NCBI GenBank assembly: GCA_003439945.1
Contig: QVRM01002203.1
Coordinates: 124,001 to 188,000 of the forward strand
Direction of reading: 5' to 3'
DNA from: Dermanyssus gallinae
Taxonomy: Eukaryota > Arthropoda > Arachnida > Mesostigmata > Dermanyssidae
Length of the DNA stretch: 64,000 nt
Shown: piece after piece, positions 12,800-22,737 of the stretch
Layout of the letters: every line of letters begins with the position of its first letter
Numbering within the stretch: position 1 is the stretch's first letter
Translations under genes and position numbers: made by a program
Notes under the pieces: generated by a model
What the model saw: the letters and a program-made list of their open reading frames with translations, nothing else
What the model was told of the DNA's origin: nothing
Databases searched by the model: none

Positions 12800-14640
12800 A
12801 TCACCGATAGGTTGTGGAGCACTCCTGTTGCAAGAAGATGCTGATCATGGAGCAAGGGAAATCGCAGAGTGATGGGTAGGGACATGGACAACGAGAAGAA
12901 ATTCTAGCTAAGACATATATAGGCAAATACAAATGTTTAACACTTGGTGTTCGCATTTATCTACTGAATTAAAGGCTCTTAGGGGGACAATAAATGAGAT
13001 GATTCTGCACTATATGTAACAGATGAGGGAAGCATCATGGCAAACCTCAAGCACGGATAGTGTACAGGAAAAATAAGTGCGACAGTAGACGCGTTTTTAT
13101 TAGGAATCGGGTTTGTAGAGGAAAACCGAGAGAAATTGTAGATTAATCGGGTTTGTGAGGACATATAGGAGTATAATCACAAGGGTAGAAAGAATAGAAT
13201 AAGTTATTAGGAGAATAAAACGGCATGTGGATTAGATGGAACAACGTTGGGGTCTTGGAGGGGACTACATAAAGTATCTTTGTCATGAATAACCAAAAAG
13301 TGAGAGAGTCGAATGAATGTGGTGATGCTAAAGATATTAGATAGGGGTGCCCCTTATCATCGCTAGTTTTTTTAAATACAAATACAAAAAAAAAATAGTA
13401 GATAGCACATGATTGGGATGGCAGATTGTAGAAAGGCAAATATTCATTAGAACCCCTTTCTGAGATGATGTAGGGTTCTACAAATCAATATAAATATCTA
13501 TTTTATTTTTGGCTATCCCGCAGAAGAAAAAGCTGCTAAGATAAAAAGAGGTGTTGAGAATAAAGAACACACACAGGGATGGAAGGTCTAGAAGCTTATG
13601 GGGGTTTCAATAAATACGTGGTTGCAAGGAAGATTTAAAAGTGGGTATATGCGCCAGGATTGGCGCTGTCCTAGAATGGCTTATAAAGGAAATTAACAGG
13701 CATTCAGAGAAGAGTAATTAAGCTTGCCTAAGAGTGCCGTTTTAATTGGAGCAGGGCTTATTAAAGGATGAAGGGTGTAAAAAATATCGAAAGGGAATTG
13801 AAAGTAAGCTAAGGTATATTAGTTGAAATAGGGCATTAAATGACAGACAATGAATTTAGAAGATACAAGGGGTAAAGGCAATCGGACTAAACATGGGACA
13901 GGGGGTGTTGCACTTGTGGTAACACAGTTTGGACTTCAGAGTCAACGATAAACAGACACTAGTTTCTAGTGGGAAGATGAAATATAGGGTAAATGCAACA
14001 TACACAAAGAAGCATAAGAAGAAGAAAAAGACGAAATTCAGAAAGGGGTGGGGTAAAATGATTTCTGTAAAATGATTCTGCCCCACCCCTGCCGCGAGGC
14101 AGCGGCATATCAGAGGATGCGAAGGAAGGTTTGTTAGAGACTGCGGTGTAACGGGCCGGTTATAACGAGTGAGAAACAACGGTTTTGTCCTGTATGGGAA
14201 AGGAATGGAATCGGTAGATTATTTACTTAGGTAGGATGAACGATTGCGTGAGAATAAGGATTTTAAGTTTAGGGAATCGCTAGGACTAGGAATGCGTAAA
14301 GTATAGAAACAGATTGAAAGAAAGCGAGGAAGAGGTTATCCCGAAGGGAAGTGTTCAACCCATAAGCGAGAACATGTAAGTGCAACATAGATTAAGATTA
14401 GCTGCAGAGAGAGCCATGCGCTGCTGGTATAAAAGAGTAGCATGTGTGCATACATTTGTTATGGAAATCAAAACATACCAATCAATAAACAAATAAGACG
14501 CAACCGGATACAACGCTGGCTACGGAACACTATCTACTGACGACCAAGTGAACTTGTCTGCCACTGTAAACCTCAAACTACTTTAACGAAAGCACATTCG
14601 TTGGAAGGACAACTAAGCAAGCTTGAGCAAGTTAGAACGG
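12800..14640. other. Purine-rich region without recognised genes
   Basis: The plus strand is strongly G/A-biased (runs such as AGAAGAAGAAAAAGA near 14020), with frequent stops. Long minus-strand open frames here are composition artefacts rich in Phe, Leu and Ser. 45.1-47.2 kb has a similar purine skew, so the two could be copies of one old repeat; no specific alignment established. Confidence 0.45.
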
Positions 14641-14655
14641 CTTTTAAAAATTAAA

Positions 14656-14717
14656 CTGATTCATTATTCTGCCGAGGTCGACTGATAAATAGAATCCTCG
14701 GCAGAATAATGAATCAG
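14656..14717. repeat. Perfect inverted repeat (hairpin 1)
   Basis: Arms of 22 bp at 14656-14677 and 14696-14717 are exact reverse complements around an 18-nt loop. Non-coding context, about 60 bp from hairpin 2. Confidence 0.95.
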
Positions 14718-14775
14718 AGTTTGTACAGTTTACGAAAGCTGTGAAACGGCTTTAACACAATTAGTGAAGCATTCT

Positions 14776-14831
14776 ACAAGGACGATCGACGAAAGAATCG
14801 AGTAAGATTCTTTCGTCGATCGTCCTTGTAA
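14776..14831. repeat. Perfect inverted repeat (hairpin 2)
   Basis: Arms of 25 bp at 14776-14800 and 14807-14831 are exact reverse complements around a 6-nt loop (GAGTAA). Unrelated in sequence to hairpin 1. Confidence 0.95.
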
Positions 14832-14839
14832 AAAGACGA

Positions 14840-15420
14840 GTTAAAAAGAAGAAGAGTAAAGATCGTGCAGCAACTGGTAGTTCTAAACGATGATGATTGA
14901 CACATCACGACACAACGAAATGTTCAATGATATTTGAACCGGCCTCGCCAACAAACGTAGTCGACTGCTTGACGGAGTTTTCACATTCGCTTATAAGATA
15001 TGCTGGATAACGGTGTGCACACGACTGTCTATAATGTTTCGCGAGCCTCTAACGAAGGAGCACGTGCGGCACGTGTTCCGTCATGCAATTGGTTACTCCG
15101 TGCATAACAACAGTTGACTTCTGTTGGGTGTGCGTTGCCTAGTAGAAGACGACTCTTCGACCATTGAGCAGCTTGCGTAAATTTAACGGTCAGTTTTACT
15201 GTTAATCGTGTCGCTGCTCTATAGAAACTCAGCATGTTTTTTTCCAATCCCAGCACACACAGGACATGATCTATACGAGGCCCTGCTCTCGCAACGGTGT
15301 TGGGCCTGGTACATTACTTGCAGCAGAACCTTGTGCAAGCATAACTTTGTGCGACGCATGGGTGACGCTGCTCTACACCATCTTCTTTCCATTGTCAATG
15401 ATAAAGTTTAACGGATATCT
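14840..15420. other. No gene recognised
   Basis: Mixed-composition DNA between the hairpins and the R1-type remnant. No motif recognised on either strand. Confidence 0.5.
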
Positions 15421-15429
15421 TTGTTTTGA

Positions 15430-16490
15430 CTACTGTTAGCGACCCAATATGGGTTCCGAGAGCAGAGATCCGTCATACAGCCAGCTAAGTTCAAGTTTCA
15501 CACGAAGGACGCCTCCACTGATGAAGGCTGCGATCTAAGAAATGGTCAAACAACCTACAAAACCCTCAAGACGAAGCAAGCAGATTTTAAGCGCCGGGAC
15601 AGCAATGGACATGACGGCTGGTGTACCGCAGCGCTGCATTCTGGGTCCACTACTGAAGACCATCGCTAGTGACAACGTGCTGTGTGTTCAAGGTTTTTCG
15701 AGAGAGGTGGATACGATAGCGTACGCTGACAATCTGGAAGTAGTCGTCGAAGCCATGACGAGCGTCCAGCTTGAGTTAAATGCCAACAAGACCCTGCAGT
15801 CAACTAACGAGTGAATGAAAAATGTACAGCTCAATATCTGGCGTCGGAGAAGAGCTGAGCGGTCTTGCTCACCGGTCGGGTCGCAGCCGATCCAGTAAAC
15901 TTTCAGTTGGCAGAGTGTCAAAATAGTCGACGATGCTTAATGTCTAAGGTGTATCTGGACAGACGATTCAGTGGAAGTGAACACGTGAAGGTTGTCACGA
16001 AAAAAGCAGGGAAAGCAGGGCGAGAGGAATTAAAAGAGGCAGAGCTATGCTTCCCGAGTGGCAACGAGAACGAACAGAATTACGGAGAGGTGAGCCCGGA
16101 GTTAAGGTTCAGGACCTAATCCTGGACATCGAAAGGTGATTGGATCATCCAGGAAGCGACATGTACTTCTTCATGACCCAAGCTATAACTGGACGTGGAG
16201 ATTTGCCTGTCTGAATGATTCCAACGTAGTTTCTCAATCCGAAAACTGCATTCACTGCGTGTTTTACACGATGTTTGTTTGTCCTGCCCTAGAGAAAGAA
16301 AGATCCTTAGCTTTGAACAAAGTCGCGCACTGTTGGCAGCGAAACAGCGACCCAAGGTTGAGAATTCCTTCTCCAAACATGCCGAAAACCAGCGTGACGC
16401 ATCTCGTTCGGTGTATCTACGAAAGGACTAGCGGCTGGGAATTTGAGTCTCAAACTGCAAACAAAATCTTTAAAGAAAAAGGGCGGCTTA
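15430..16490 (+). pseudogene. R1-type non-LTR retrotransposon RT remnant
   Basis: 15438-15465 reads TQYGFREQRSV (the QYGFRKGRST block). 15610-15670 reads motif B (MTAGVPQRCILGPLL, from GVPQGSILGPLL), and 15715-15750 reads motif C (IAYADNLEVVVEA, where the second Asp of YADD is Asn). Towards the end, 16155-16190 reads MTQAITGRGDL and 16235-16300 reads a NCIHC run followed by FVCPALEKERS. These match the LTQ-LTGHGCF and CCHC-then-CPALE blocks at the C-terminus of the intact R1-type element at 35-41 kb. Motif A and part of the thumb are deleted. Related to that element but clearly older. Confidence 0.75.
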
Positions 16491-16499
16491 CCTGAATAC

Positions 16500-17395
16500 G
16501 TCTGCAAAGGTTTTCGATCGTGGAAGACGACACCAAAAAAGAACACAAAGATGCGGAACGGACGGTTCTGATCTAGGAGAAACCTCCCCGGCCAATTGCT
16601 GCCTGTTAGTGCGTAAAGCATCTCTCCCTTCTTAAAAAATACCATAACAATAGCGAATGATCTTTGTTAAGAACACGCGCTCCATCATGCCATCATGGTC
16701 GATCGCGTAGATAGAGTAAGACCCACTAACAGATAGTAGAATTTTTTAGAGCCTAGCTCCTGGAAGACCTGGTGTGGCATACAGAGCTTATTGGTCCTGA
16801 AGCCTTGTCCAGCTCGCAAACCTCGCATGGCCTTCTTTTTTCTCGTACTGTAGGCATGCTCGAGCATATACGCCATGTTATCACCCTCTTTAGCATAAAA
16901 AAGTACGTGCATTGAACGAGAAACCTCCCCAGTAATGTACGTTTAATACTAGAAGCACTCGTAGCCTGTAAGCACATGTGTAAAGCGGAAGGTCAACCCG
17001 TGCGAACACTCATGCACCGATTTTGGTTTACATGTCATATTCTTGCCCGTATCTACTCTCTTCTTTGCACTTATAGCACTTTTGTTGCATGCGTCATCTT
17101 TATAATTTAAGAAGCAGCGTGCGTTCAGTTCTTTACTGCTGTATGCAAAATCGACTAGAAAAGCTCGCCACGCCCCTAACCGATTAGTTATAATAGTAAT
17201 TATTCCAGCTATGCAGCTTTTCTCGCGGTATGCCTCGCATGAGTGGCCCCATGTGCTAGAACCTGCAGGAAAGTACAGCTATATGGTTAAACGACTACCA
17301 CAAAAAATAGCTAAAGACAATTTAGCGGCAATGCGACAAAATGTACGACTCGATAACGACACTACAATATTATTGCAGTGATCAAATACATTAGT
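16500..17395. other. No gene recognised
   Basis: AT-rich; a few short open frames on both strands without recognisable motifs. Confidence 0.45.
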
Positions 17396-17429
17396 TTACT
17401 GCTTGCTTTGATGAACTGGATTCCGTATA

Positions 17430-17592
17430 AGACGTATAAGTACGTACGGATTCGCTATGTAGCACTGAGGAGCTGTCAGGACATGCTTGATCGTAATCAG
17501 GACACCGTCGCACGTTGGGCCGTGATGAATTATTACAGTTACTTGCCAGCTTTTAAAAGATGATGAGTCTTGAATCAGGCCGCAATCTCCTA
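17430..17592 (-). CDS. Possible exon of a serine-protease-like (trypsin fold) protein
   Basis: The minus strand reads DCGLIQDSSSFKSWQVTVII, then HHGPTCDGVLITIKHVLTAP, then QCYIANPYVL. It resembles the N-terminal half of a chymotrypsin-fold domain: CG, then SWQV, then C-x-GVLI-x(4)-VLTA-x2-C. At the catalytic His position (normally TAAHC) the sequence is TAPQC, so the product would be non-catalytic, or this is decaying sequence. A TTTAG acceptor precedes it on the minus strand (about 17593) and GTACGT candidates follow near 17435. No other exon of such a gene was found in the window. It could be a chance resemblance or a gene fragment; boundaries are approximate. Confidence 0.35.
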
Positions 17593-18157
17593 AATACACC
17601 AACGTCGGTACCGCAACGGTAATCGTCGCCGTCCCGACCGTTGATTGCCAGAAAGGTAACGTACATTAAAAATCTTTAATTTAATCTAAAGGGGTGGGAG
17701 ATTCAACATAATAACCGTATATTATACAACAGGAGTAAGAGATGGCTTCGCCAACGAGGTTTTTGACCCCTACGGGTATAGAGATCGAACGAGTGATATT
17801 AGTATTATGGATAATACCCACAAACACACTGCTCGCTTTATTGCCCAGCAAACGTCCCGAGTGTGTCTAAGTACAAAAAGACGAATTCTAGGTTATGATT
17901 TCGGGCATAGCCTGTTGATTAGCCTACCACGTTTTAAGATGTCATTTATTCTTCCGACTCATTTGTTGGTGTTGTTCTCTCTCAATCCGTGTGCTGTGTT
18001 TCTGCACTTGCATTGTGTTCTGTATGTAGTAATTATACATATAAGCTCCCATATGTCACCGGATGCCTGCAATAGCTCGAGTATTTCCTCTGTTACCAGC
18101 GAGCGCCTCTCACATGAGAGCGTCCGTACCTTCCTGCGTTCCAAAGCGGTCCCATAA

Positions 18158-18846
18158 GTGGCAACTCCTTTAGGAGCCTACCTTTTTTTGCCGCTTGTAG
18201 TGGCAGACAGTGTGCTCAGCACTCCTGTCCTCTGTTGCGGCATTCCAAGCAGAGCGAGCGGGGATAAGAAGGAAAGGAAATTCGAATTGTGTGGCGGGCT
18301 CGGCCCTGTTGTCGTGTGTTCCCCTGAGCCCAGATGTAAGCGCTGCTGCGACCTTCCCGTGCTGCGGGTGCTACCGGTCGATGGTGTCGCCAGCGCTTTA
18401 TTTACACTGTTTCGCTGCGCGGTAGTCGGCTTACGCCGTTAGCGCGGTTAGTGTGGCAGAGCTTGAGATGGCCCTCTCAGCTCGACTCTCTCATCGTACC
18501 AAAAGAAGCGACAGCCTCGTTAGAGCACAAGGCACGAATACCCAAAGAGGTACGTACAGCTGACGCCGCAGCGCCAGTAGCAACAGCAGCGGCAGCGTCG
18601 TATGAGATCGCTGCGGCTGTAGATGGACGCAAACCAGCTCCATCGAGAGATGTCATGGGCTCTCGACTAACCAGCAGAAAACTAACGCAGATTTCGTCTT
18701 CCGTGTTGCAGATTATGGCACTGTACAAACAAAAGCTCCTTCTGGCCGACTGGCAGAAGATTTCGGCAATGGCTGGAAGCCCCGCATCTCAGACCAGAGT
18801 TAGCAAAGTGATTACCCATGGGCATAGTCTAGCCGCTCTACGATGA
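18158..18846 (+). other. GC-rich open stretch, unrecognised (possible LINE 5' region)
   Basis: Two successive plus-strand open frames, 18158-18442 and 18451-18846. The second codes for 131 Ala-rich residues with no recognised motif. The GC content and the position upstream of the LINE linker at 19163-19396 suggest the 5' part of the same degraded retroelement, but no gag knuckle or endonuclease motif is visible. The stretch could equally be an unrelated open frame. Confidence 0.3.
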
Positions 18847-19162
18847 CGCGTTCAACCGCTGTGAGAACTGCATGACGCTAATAACGGTTGCGAGGTACTG
18901 CTGCAAAATTGCGAGGGTTTATCTAGGACACTAGCACTGACATCATAAAGTTTGTTTAAGGATAGACATGGTGAAAGGCTCCTAGCGGAAGTCTTTCAAG
19001 GAATGCGAAGGCCCCATCTACCTTTCCGATAGAGGCTGAGACAGGCCGGTAGAAGAAATAGTAATTTGCCAAAGAGCACGGTTGCCCCGCATGCAATGCG
19101 TGTGTCGAGCGCAACTTCAAAGTGCTTACAGTGGGAGGCGATACTGACCAGAACAATAGTGT

Positions 19163-19396
19163 GTGTTTGATGAAGCGGCTAAGGATGTGCTAAAACAAAG
19201 AAGAAACGAAGAGCAGTCAGGGCCTTGGTTCAACCAGGTCTGCTACCTAAAACATCGAAAAGTGTTAGGGCACCTGGAACGAGCAGGGGCTCTATACTCT
19301 GACTCCCAGATAAATGCTGAGCGTAGCTTGGTGTATGGACAACATAAAGCATTTCACAAAAAGCTCCTCATGAATTGTAAACGCCGGTATGCTTAG
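19163..19396 (+). pseudogene. LINE endonuclease-RT linker remnant
   Basis: Reads GPWFNQVCYLKHRKVLGH, then a basic helix with QHKAFHKKLLMNCKRRYA. It matches the linker between the APE endonuclease and RT of many animal LINEs (PWF-x2-C-x2-K/R..., then a Y-x3-K-x4-RR block). An acidic and basic run continues in frame briefly. Around 19810-19865 a frame reads TTTSCYALLVDFTW, possibly a ruined RT motif A. Endonuclease and most of the RT are missing. Clade unresolved. Confidence 0.45.
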
Positions 19397-19934
19397 GAGG
19401 AGGAGGAGAAAGGGGCTCGCCTGCGCGAGAGAACGAAGACTCCGCTCTACTTCCATCTGATTCGCCGTCGGAAGAGCATGCACAGCTTGGCGGATCAGCA
19501 TTCGTTCGTTAGCACCTGATGGCTTCGCTGCTGGGCAGCATGATTTGATTTCTGCTCCCTTGATAAAACAACCACTCACGTTAGATGTGTTTTTTCGTAC
19601 ACATAACACGGGTCTACTGCGTCTGGCGGGGAGCTATTTTATGTACCTATGCTAGTAGGCTAGAAGCTAGCAGTAAAAACAAATTTGAGTCAGGTTAGAG
19701 TCGCGCCATTCACCAAGTCTTTGCGGCAGTTTTGCGGGAATGGCAAGACGATGTGGCGGAAACGTAGAGAAGAGATTGCTCATGTGTGCGTCTTCATTTG
19801 TACACAAGGTAAATTGTCTACCACGACTACCACCTCCTGCTATGCTCTACTCGTAGATTTCACCTGGTAGGAGATGGATGCCGCCGTCGATTCTGCTCGC
19901 AGGAATGCGCTTAGTATCGTGCGACAAACTGCCA

Positions 19935-20016
19935 AACACATCGGCGGTCTTTACATTTTCTCGCCCAGAGGGTGGGCGCTAAGGAGCCTCGAAAAAATAC
20001 ATTATTGCAACGAATA

Positions 20017-20022
<6 letters not shown>
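19935..20022 (+). repeat. Outer repeat A, left copy (inverted partner at 26415-26510)
   Basis: Contains TTTTCTCGCCCAGAG and GGGCGCTAAGGAGCCT, then AATACATT and a TA-rich end. The reverse complement of 26415-26510 reads the same blocks in the same order. Both copies sit on the outer side of a fold-back element. Confidence 0.75.
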
Positions 20023-20052
<30 letters not shown>

Positions 20053-20055
<3 letters not shown>

Positions 20056-20908
20056 GGTCATTCATATCGTTACGTACTTACTTCGAGCTTTAGTAGAACT
20101 CGGCAAGAAAATAATTTTCTCCAATGGAGGGAGGAGGCGTAAACGTCTTGTTTAGGAGAGAGAGTGAAATTTATAAAAGTAGTTATTCTGTTTTTTCTTC
20201 TCCTACATAGTTGTGCAAAATCTACGTTTGCGGGTAAACCAATCAACGCATTAAGGAGCCAATCATATCGGCGTGTTCGGAGGAAAATTCTGCGCAACAA
20301 CTGCGGAGAACACTTCACTAGCTTGCGTAGCGAAAAGCGAATAGCCAAGTTGAGGAAAGTCATTAAAAGTCGATATCTGGTTATGTTTACGCTTTTTCGT
20401 GAAAAATCGTATTTTTTTTATTACAACCAAAAATGTGTGTCCAAAAGACCAGTCTGACGCAATAGCAAATTTAATGCCTACCATTTTCGTACTAAAGTGA
20501 CGGTGCTGCGTTACGTAGTTGTCAAACTAATTTGGACGTACATATTTGGTCGTAATGGAAACATTTTTCACGAAAAAGCGTTAACGTAACATATAGACTT
20601 TTTATGACTTTCCTCAATCTGACTATTCGCTTTTCGCTACGCAAGCTAATAAAGTGTCTTCCGTTGTGCAGAATTTTCCTCCGAACATGCTTATAGGATT
20701 GGTACCTTCATGCGTTAACCTGATTCTCCCGCAAACGTAGATTTCGCATAACTATGTAAGAAAAAAAGGCAGAATAACTACCTTTATAAACTTTACTCTC
20801 TCACCTAAACAAAACGTTTCTTGCGTCCTCCCTCCATTGGGATAAATTATTTTCTTGCCGAGTTCTACCAAACCTCGAAATAAGTACATAACGATATGAA
20901 TGACCCTG
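20053..20908. mobile_element. Fold-back element FB1 (CAGGG termini, TA flanks)
   Basis: An 856-bp element made of two long inverted arms. The left end begins CAGGGTCATTCATATCGTTA at 20053; the right end is its near-exact reverse complement ending at 20908. Both ends are flanked by TA inside (TA)n, which fits a TA target duplication. The arms remain alignable for about 350 bp (for example AGAACTCGGCAAGAAAATAA and CTACGTTTGCGGG occur in both), with a central loop of roughly 150 bp near 20410-20560. Open frames in the arms (one starts with a hydrophobic Leu-rich stretch) match no known protein. The TA target suggests mobilisation by a Tc1/mariner-type transposase; that is inferred. Confidence 0.85.
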
Positions 20909-20910
20909 TA

Positions 20911-20932
<22 letters not shown>
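20909..20932. repeat. (TA)n microsatellite
   Basis: AT run immediately right of FB1, followed by an 11-T run. Confidence 0.9.
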
Positions 20933-20941
<9 letters not shown>

Positions 20942-21242
20942 TTGGCGTTCGAACGTCGAGGTGTGCGGACGTGTTTTCGGTGGCTTACAAATAGTGGAGT
21001 GTTTCCTGGCTCATTTGCCACGGCTTGATCTGGCAGTGGCCCAGTCGGATCGCCTTCACCGGGCGCTTCGTCCAAAACTCTAAAGTGTTTCACTGGTTAA
21101 CCGTGAGGTGCCGCTCAGTTCTCAGGAGCCTTTCTGGCAACCGGCTGATTCCGCGTGCGTGCACGCGCCTACATTTGGCGCCAGTGTGACTGTGTGTAAA
21201 CAATCACTCTGCCTTGGTGACATATAAACAGAAGGTGACCGC

Positions 21243-21264
21243 TATATATATATATATATATATA
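21243..21264. repeat. (TA)n microsatellite
   Basis: Short AT run upstream of the retroelement ORF1. Confidence 0.9.
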
Positions 21265-21439
21265 CACTGGTGACATATATGCATATACTTAGTGATATAA
21301 CTATACGAGGCATTGACTGTGAATGTGAAACGCCCTTATTATGGGCCCAAATGCCCCTGCCCGGCCAGTTGTACCTCCTGCTAGCCTGGACATAGCGAAC
21401 ATTCGCGCCGATGCACCTACAGCCGGAGATAATATATCG

Positions 21440-22616
21440 AGGCCCACTAGCGCCATAATAGTCCGCGGGTGTTAAGCGAAGGAGGCAGGGTGCCGATGCT
21501 GACTCGGTGGTTGATGAGCCCTCGGGTCACGATGGTTTTATCGTTGTTACAAGCGCGAGGAAGAAAAGACCGTGATGCGGGAGCAAAGGCAGCTAGAATG
21601 CCGGCTGAAAAATGAAGTCAGCTCAGGAGCATTTAGAGCATTCAGGGCTCGCCTCAGACACAAGGAAAATTTTGACGAGAGTTCCGTCGACTCCAAGGAA
21701 GGCTCGATGTTACGGCTATTTAAGGCAATTCACAGTCTGGTGCCGGAGGGTCGTATCTCAGGCGACAAGAGCAGTCATTTTTACTAACGTCACCTCCATC
21801 GCTGTGGCCCAGAAGCTGTCACGCCTAAAATGTGTATATGACATCCCGGTGACCGCCACTTGCCCGGGCTTGGCCTCGTTTAAGGCCAGGATTCAAGGTG
21901 TATGCACCTCGCTAACGGAGGAAGAGATCGTAATGGAGCTGTCAAACGTTGGTGTCACAGCTGCCCGAAGACTGATCGTCTCTTCTGGCGATCAAAAAAG
22001 GCATCTGCCAAAAGTTATCTTGACTTTTGACCGTCAACCACCGACGTCAGTGTTCTTGGGTTATCGTTCGCATGCGGTGGTTCTAAACCCCGACCAGCCC
22101 AGAGTCTGCTTCAACTGTTCCAGGGTTGGCCATATGGCGGCTAACTGCTAACTTCCCAAGGATTGTCGCAACTGTGGCAAAGAAGGCCACCTTACTGCAA
22201 ATTGTTTGAACCCGTCTAAATGCGTCAACTGCGGGGGACCTCACGATGCAAAGTCACCCAGCTGCCCAAGATTATTCTACCTGAGAGAAAGGAATCGTGT
22301 TTTAATGGAAGCCAGAACCCTCCACCAGGTTCGTGCCACTCAATCAGATGCATCAATTAACGAAGTCTTGGCAGTTCCTGCACCCTCTTTACAGGGCTCA
22401 AATATCGCCGGACCAGCTTCTGCCTCCACGGCCGGGGTGACATATGCCTCGGTGGTTCGTGGCATCGCGCTTGGTGGAGACACCACTCCGCAGCTCATTC
22501 TTCGCCGGCCTAGGGCGGCACCGAAACAGCGTTCCCGAGCCAAGCCACGAACGAAGGTGACCCGTACTCGTCTCCGGGGACCTCGCAAGCCAGAAGCTCA
22601 TGGGTCGTCCGATTAG
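21440..22616 (+). pseudogene. Gag-like ORF1 of a non-LTR retrotransposon (three zinc knuckles)
   Basis: After a frameshifted start (GHDGFIVVTSARKKRP near 21525-21570, a typical gag N-terminal basic motif), 21612-22151 codes for a globular part ending in a CCHC knuckle CFNCSRVGHMAANC. An in-frame TAA follows directly, and the same frame resumes with CRNCGKEGHLTANC and CVNCGGPHDAKSPSC. The three knuckles, CX2CX4HX4C and variants, mark nucleic-acid-binding ORF1 proteins of LINEs. The C-terminal tail to 22616 is Pro/Ala/Arg-rich. A frameshift, the internal stop and loss of the N-terminal part make it inactive. It lies 120 bp upstream of ORF2, which could be its own or a neighbouring element's. 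Confidence 0.8.
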
Positions 22617-22737
22617 TCCGGAACTTAATATCTATAAAGTCCGAGTTGTCAAACACGATTAAGTTAACCACCAATGCGCTACAACCATTATCGGCGCTCT
22701 TGACGGTTGCTAGCGATCTTACAACATCGGTAGAACC

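Noticed and set aside
13143..14179. Minus-strand frames rich in Phe, Leu and Ser, resembling membrane proteins
   Set aside because: Same purine skew; no start context, splice sites or family match.
21165..21195. TGGCGCCAGTGTG as an LTR retrotransposon primer-binding site
   Set aside because: No LTR pair, protease or integrase nearby; the downstream ORF1 looks like a LINE gag.
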